Assembly (NCBI GenBank): GCA_003489505.1
Contig: DNMA01000116.1
Coordinates: 1 to 9,260 of the forward strand
Length of the DNA: 9,260 nt
From: Legionellales bacterium
GTDB taxonomy: Bacteria; Pseudomonadota; Gammaproteobacteria; Legionellales; Legionellaceae
Reading direction: 5' to 3'
The translations under genes and the position numbers were made by a program. The notes under the pieces are model-generated. The model was not told where the DNA came from and did no database searches. It worked only from the letters and a program-made list of their open reading frames with translations. The first letter of the stretch is position 1; each line of letters starts with the position of its first letter. Of this stretch, positions 7,619 to 9,260 are shown piece by piece.

Positions 7619-8302
7619 ATGCAGCAACATTTGATCACCATCAGACGTTTAAGCATAGAATTTCTGTGCCTATGGATGCTATTTTTTGTTTTGATTTATC
7701 TCAAACATGAGTTGATTTTAAAACAAATATTTCAGCCCATGGGACATGATATTCCCGTCTTAGCTACCCAAATTTTATCGCCTTTGCTCATCCCGATTCA
7801 ATTGTCACTAGATTTTAGTTTTTTTCTTTGTTTACCCTTTGCTATCTTGCAAATTTGGCGCTTTATTCGCCCAGGTCTTTTTAAAATGGAAAGACGGTTT
7901 TTTAGTCTAATACTTTTATTAAGTTTTAGTCTTTTTCTACTCGGGCTTTGTTTTTGCTGGTTTTGGATTTTGCCTTTTCTATTTTCTTTAATCAAAACAA
8001 CACTACCAATTGGCATGCTCTGGATGCCTTCATGGAACTCATTTTATGAGTTTGAACTCATGATGGAAGGTTTTTTTGGAATGGCTTTTCAAATCCCACT
8101 GATGATGGTGTTATTCGTTCGCTTGCAGCTCATCAATTTTAGTCAATTAAAAAAAACGCGTCCTTATGCCATTGTTGCCGCATTTACTATAGGCATGCTC
8201 ATTACACCACCTGATGTTGGCTCACAAATTTTAGTTGCCATTCCTTTGTGTCTATTGTATGAATTGGGGATGTGTTTGAGTTTTTTGGGACAAAAAAAAT
8301 GA
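7619..8302 (+). CDS. tatC: Sec-independent protein translocase subunit TatC (divergent)
   Basis: Inner-membrane core of the twin-arginine translocase, which binds signal peptides and works with TatA/TatB to export folded proteins. The 227 residues carry six predicted membrane segments (about 13-28, 66-80, 96-120, 147-169, 183-197, 202-222). Family landmarks are HLITIRR (4-10), LSPLLIPIQLSL (53-64), WRFIRPGLFKMERR (80-93) and GMLITPPDVGSQILVAIP (192-209). Aligned by eye to E. coli TatC, Glu103 and Asp211 are kept (E91, D199), but Glu15 is Thr (T7) and Glu170 is Gln (Q158). The C-terminal tail is short. Neither the ATG at 7619 nor the in-frame TTG at 7601 has a Shine-Dalgarno sequence; the ATG was chosen because of the promoter position and ordinary N-terminal length. 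TatA and TatB are not adjacent, so they must be elsewhere or absent. The stop follows a run of eight A. Confidence 0.9.
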   Translation: MQQHLITIRRLSIEFLCLWMLFFVLIYLKHELILKQIFQPMGHDIPVLATQILSPLLIPIQLSLDFSFFLCLPFAILQIWRFIRPGLFKMERRFFSLILLLSFSLFLLGLCFCWFWILPFLFSLIKTTLPIGMLWMPSWNSFYEFELMMEGFFGMAFQIPLMMVLFVRLQLINFSQLKKTRPYAIVAAFTIGMLITPPDVGSQILVAIPLCLLYELGMCLSFLGQKK

Positions 8303-8333
8303 CGGTATTGGCCGCGGTCTGGTTGTTCACTAC

Positions 8334-8412
8334 GTTGTTCCGTGGAGAGTTTTAGGAATCTTAAAAACTCGAAAGTTTAAAAGTATCACACCACTCTCAC
8401 AAATCCAACAAC
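8334..8412 (+). repeat. Nested inverted repeats, candidate structured RNA or terminator region
   Basis: GTTGTT (8334-8339) can pair with AACAAC (8407-8412); inside it GTG and GAGAG (8342-8349) can pair with CTCTC and AC (8394-8400) with one bulge; and an inner hairpin GAGTTTT/AAAACTC (8347-8353, 8364-8370) competes with part of that stem. GTTGTTC is also directly repeated at 8322-8328. No U-tract follows the inner hairpin immediately, so it is not a classic intrinsic terminator, although it is the best-placed structure to end the tatC transcript. Found by eye; stability not computed. Confidence 0.3.
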
Positions 8413-8445
8413 TTATCTATACACATGAAGTCCGGGCTCTAAACC

Positions 8446-8464
8446 GTCTATATTTATTATAGAC
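8446..8464. repeat. Inverted repeat, 7-bp arms
   Basis: GTCTATA and TATAGAC, a perfect 7-bp inverted repeat around the loop TTTAT. It abuts the next inverted repeat with no gap. It could be a protein-binding site or a weak hairpin. Confidence 0.55.
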
Positions 8465-8492
8465 CACATCTCGCATTTGTCAAAAAGATGTG
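8465..8492. repeat. Inverted repeat, 7-bp arms, 14-nt loop
   Basis: CACATCT (8465-8471) and AGATGTG (8486-8492) are perfect complements around a 14-nt loop. The right arm is shared with the outer part of the 8488-8527 stem, so in RNA the two structures would exclude each other. Confidence 0.5.
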
Positions 8493-8527
8493 ACATTTTG
8501 TGTTGTAACTCCATGAAAATGTCATAT
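8488..8527. repeat. Inverted repeat, 9-bp perfect arms, upstream of the final gene
   Basis: TGACATTTT (8491-8499) and AAAATGTCA (8516-8524) pair perfectly around a 16-nt loop, and the stem extends to 12 pairs (8488-8499 with 8516-8527) if one G-T pair is allowed. It ends 5 bp before the TATAAT at 8533, covering where a -35 element would lie, so an operator for the downstream gene is the simplest reading. Confidence 0.6.
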
Positions 8528-8532
8528 TCAAC

Positions 8533-8538
8533 TATAAT
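8533..8538 (+). promoter_or_regulatory. Probable -10 element for the final open frame
   Basis: A perfect TATAAT 35 bp before the ATG at 8574. No good -35 lies at 16-18 bp spacing. The predicted start is near 8545, giving a leader of about 29 nt that holds the weak ribosome binding site TGAGAA (8561-8566). The inverted repeat just upstream suggests regulated expression. Confidence 0.45.
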
Positions 8539-8573
8539 AAATACAGGACATAATTATTTTTGAGAATTTAATA

Positions 8574-9260
8574 ATGGCTATTCCAAAACATCTTCAACGT
8601 CAAGAAATATATTTTTCAGATGAAAAAATAGAACCCGAAAAATTATACCTCAATAGACTTATAAAATTAAATAAAGAGTTAACCGCCCCTAAAATTGCTA
8701 TTAATCTTTATTTATTGTTGGGTGTTGAAACTAATACTCCCTATGCGAAAGTAGAGGCCCAGTATTTAGATATCCTTAAGGAACTGACTCCATCATCTAA
8801 AGCTATTGATAAAGAAATTTTCGAAATTTTATCTAAAGCTTTTAAGGAATTTCAAAAGCTCGAACAACTCATTGAATCTTTAAAAAATGAAAATTATCCT
8901 GAAGAACTGAAGAATAGAATTCAAGAAATTTATTCACAAAAAAATATATACCCAACTGCTAAAATTCAACTAATCGAGAAAGAAATCAATACCCACCACG
9001 AACTTGATTCATTAATAACTTCGATAAATGATGATCAAAATTATTCGAATACATTAAAACAAAAAGTGGCAGATATTAACCAAACGGCTGCCCCATTAGC
9101 AACTAAAATACAAGAAATTAAATCTGAACGCACTAATGAAGAAGAAAAAATCATTCAAGAAATAAAAAGTATTTGTGAACAATTAGCTACACTTTTTACG
9201 GAGATAGAAGCAAGTTTATATCCAAATGCCAATTTAATATCAGATTTTTCTAGTGCTTGT
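8574..9260 (+). CDS. Unrecognised charged helical/coiled-coil protein, C-terminus outside window
   Basis: The frame is open from ATG at 8574 to the right edge, giving 229 residues with no stop. I do not recognise a family. The sequence is hydrophilic, rich in Lys, Glu, Ile, Leu, Gln and Asn, and long stretches have the heptad-like pattern of amphipathic helices: about 84-105 (IFEILSKAFKEFQKLEQLI), 112-138, and 181-214 (KIQEIKSER then EEEKIIQEIKSICEQL). There is no signal peptide or membrane segment, no Walker motif and only scattered Cys. About 10 of 28 isoleucines use ATA, a codon scarce in the housekeeping genes here, and the gene is more AT-rich, so it looks accessory or fast-evolving. The weak TGAGAA about 8 bases upstream and the TATAAT at 8533 support the start. 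A structural protein, a phage or toxin-system component, or a secreted effector of a host-associated bacterium are all possible; none is shown. Confidence 0.75.
   Translation, partial: MAIPKHLQRQEIYFSDEKIEPEKLYLNRLIKLNKELTAPKIAINLYLLLGVETNTPYAKVEAQYLDILKELTPSSKAIDKEIFEILSKAFKEFQKLEQLIESLKNENYPEELKNRIQEIYSQKNIYPTAKIQLIEKEINTHHELDSLITSINDDQNYSNTLKQKVADINQTAAPLATKIQEIKSERTNEEEKIIQEIKSICEQLATLFTEIEASLYPNANLISDFSSAC

Larger units (their letters stand above)
8303..8573. other. Intergenic region with several inverted repeats, function unknown
   Basis: These 271 bp between tatC and the final open frame contain no recognisable gene. The first 44 bases are about 57% GC, well above the surroundings. 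A plus-strand frame stays open from the tatC tail to a TAG at 8460-8462 but has no start codon and resembles no known protein. Further right come three inverted repeats in a row, described separately, then a TATAAT. The region could hold a structured RNA, a decayed gene or the control region of the downstream gene. Confidence 0.5.

Noticed and set aside
7798..8016. Minus-strand, very basic 72-codon frame
   Set aside because: Antisense of a hydrophobic TatC stretch; Lys/Arg/Gln-rich reading is expected from the complement of Phe/Leu codons.
8299..8355. 18-codon ORF overlapping the tatC stop (ATGA)
   Set aside because: Too short and without any independent support. The overlap geometry is suggestive of coupling, but the peptide matches nothing I know; mentioned only with the frameshift finding.
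1..9260. CRISPR array, tRNA, rRNA, insertion sequence, phage genes or a replication origin
   Set aside because: No regularly spaced repeats, no cloverleaf or rRNA signature, no transposase or integrase motif and no DnaA-box cluster were seen on either strand.

Overview
The window is a stretch of bacterial chromosome from a low-GC gammaproteobacterium. The RlmJ, NAD kinase, RecN and TypA proteins read like gammaproteobacterial orthologues, and the short intergenic spaces and AT-rich third codon positions are chromosomal in style. A member of the Legionellales, such as a Legionella/Coxiella/Berkiella-like lineage, is a reasonable guess but cannot be proved from sequence alone. No rRNA, tRNA, CRISPR array, transposase or phage gene was found.

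Layout. (1) 1-1327, minus strand: the N-terminal two thirds of an acetoacetyl-CoA synthetase gene (aacS) that runs off the left edge, with its own promoter in 1328-1390. (2) 1443-2084, plus strand: a compact HigB/HigA-type toxin-antitoxin module. It has a near-perfect promoter, a 21-bp palindromic operator inside that promoter, a toxin with almost no leader, and an antitoxin that overlaps the toxin and has a strong ribosome binding site. (3) 2085-2310: a spacer carrying the likely typA promoter. (4) 2311-7544: a tight housekeeping operon of typA (ribosome-associated GTPase), nadK (NAD kinase, GTG start), recN (SMC-like DNA repair ATPase) and rlmJ (23S rRNA m6A2030 methyltransferase). (5) 7560-8302: tatC, with its own plausible promoter and without tatA or tatB beside it. 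(6) 8303-8573: an unassigned intergenic region rich in inverted repeats. (7) 8574-9260: the first 229 codons of an unrecognised, charged, coiled-coil-like protein that runs off the right edge.

How the genes fit together. typA and rlmJ act on the ribosome, nadK supplies NADP and recN repairs double-strand breaks. They are linked by very short gaps or overlaps (5 bp, -7 bp, 19 bp), so they are probably co-transcribed and in part translationally coupled. The higBA pair looks like an accessory insertion between aacS and typA. The last open frame also looks accessory: it is AT-rich, uses many ATA codons and has no recognisable family.

I do not see a clearly new multi-gene system. The points most worth a second look are a TatC lacking two of the three conserved glutamates of the family, the near-leaderless toxin of the higBA module, and the structured intergenic region 8303-8573 in front of the orphan coiled-coil gene.
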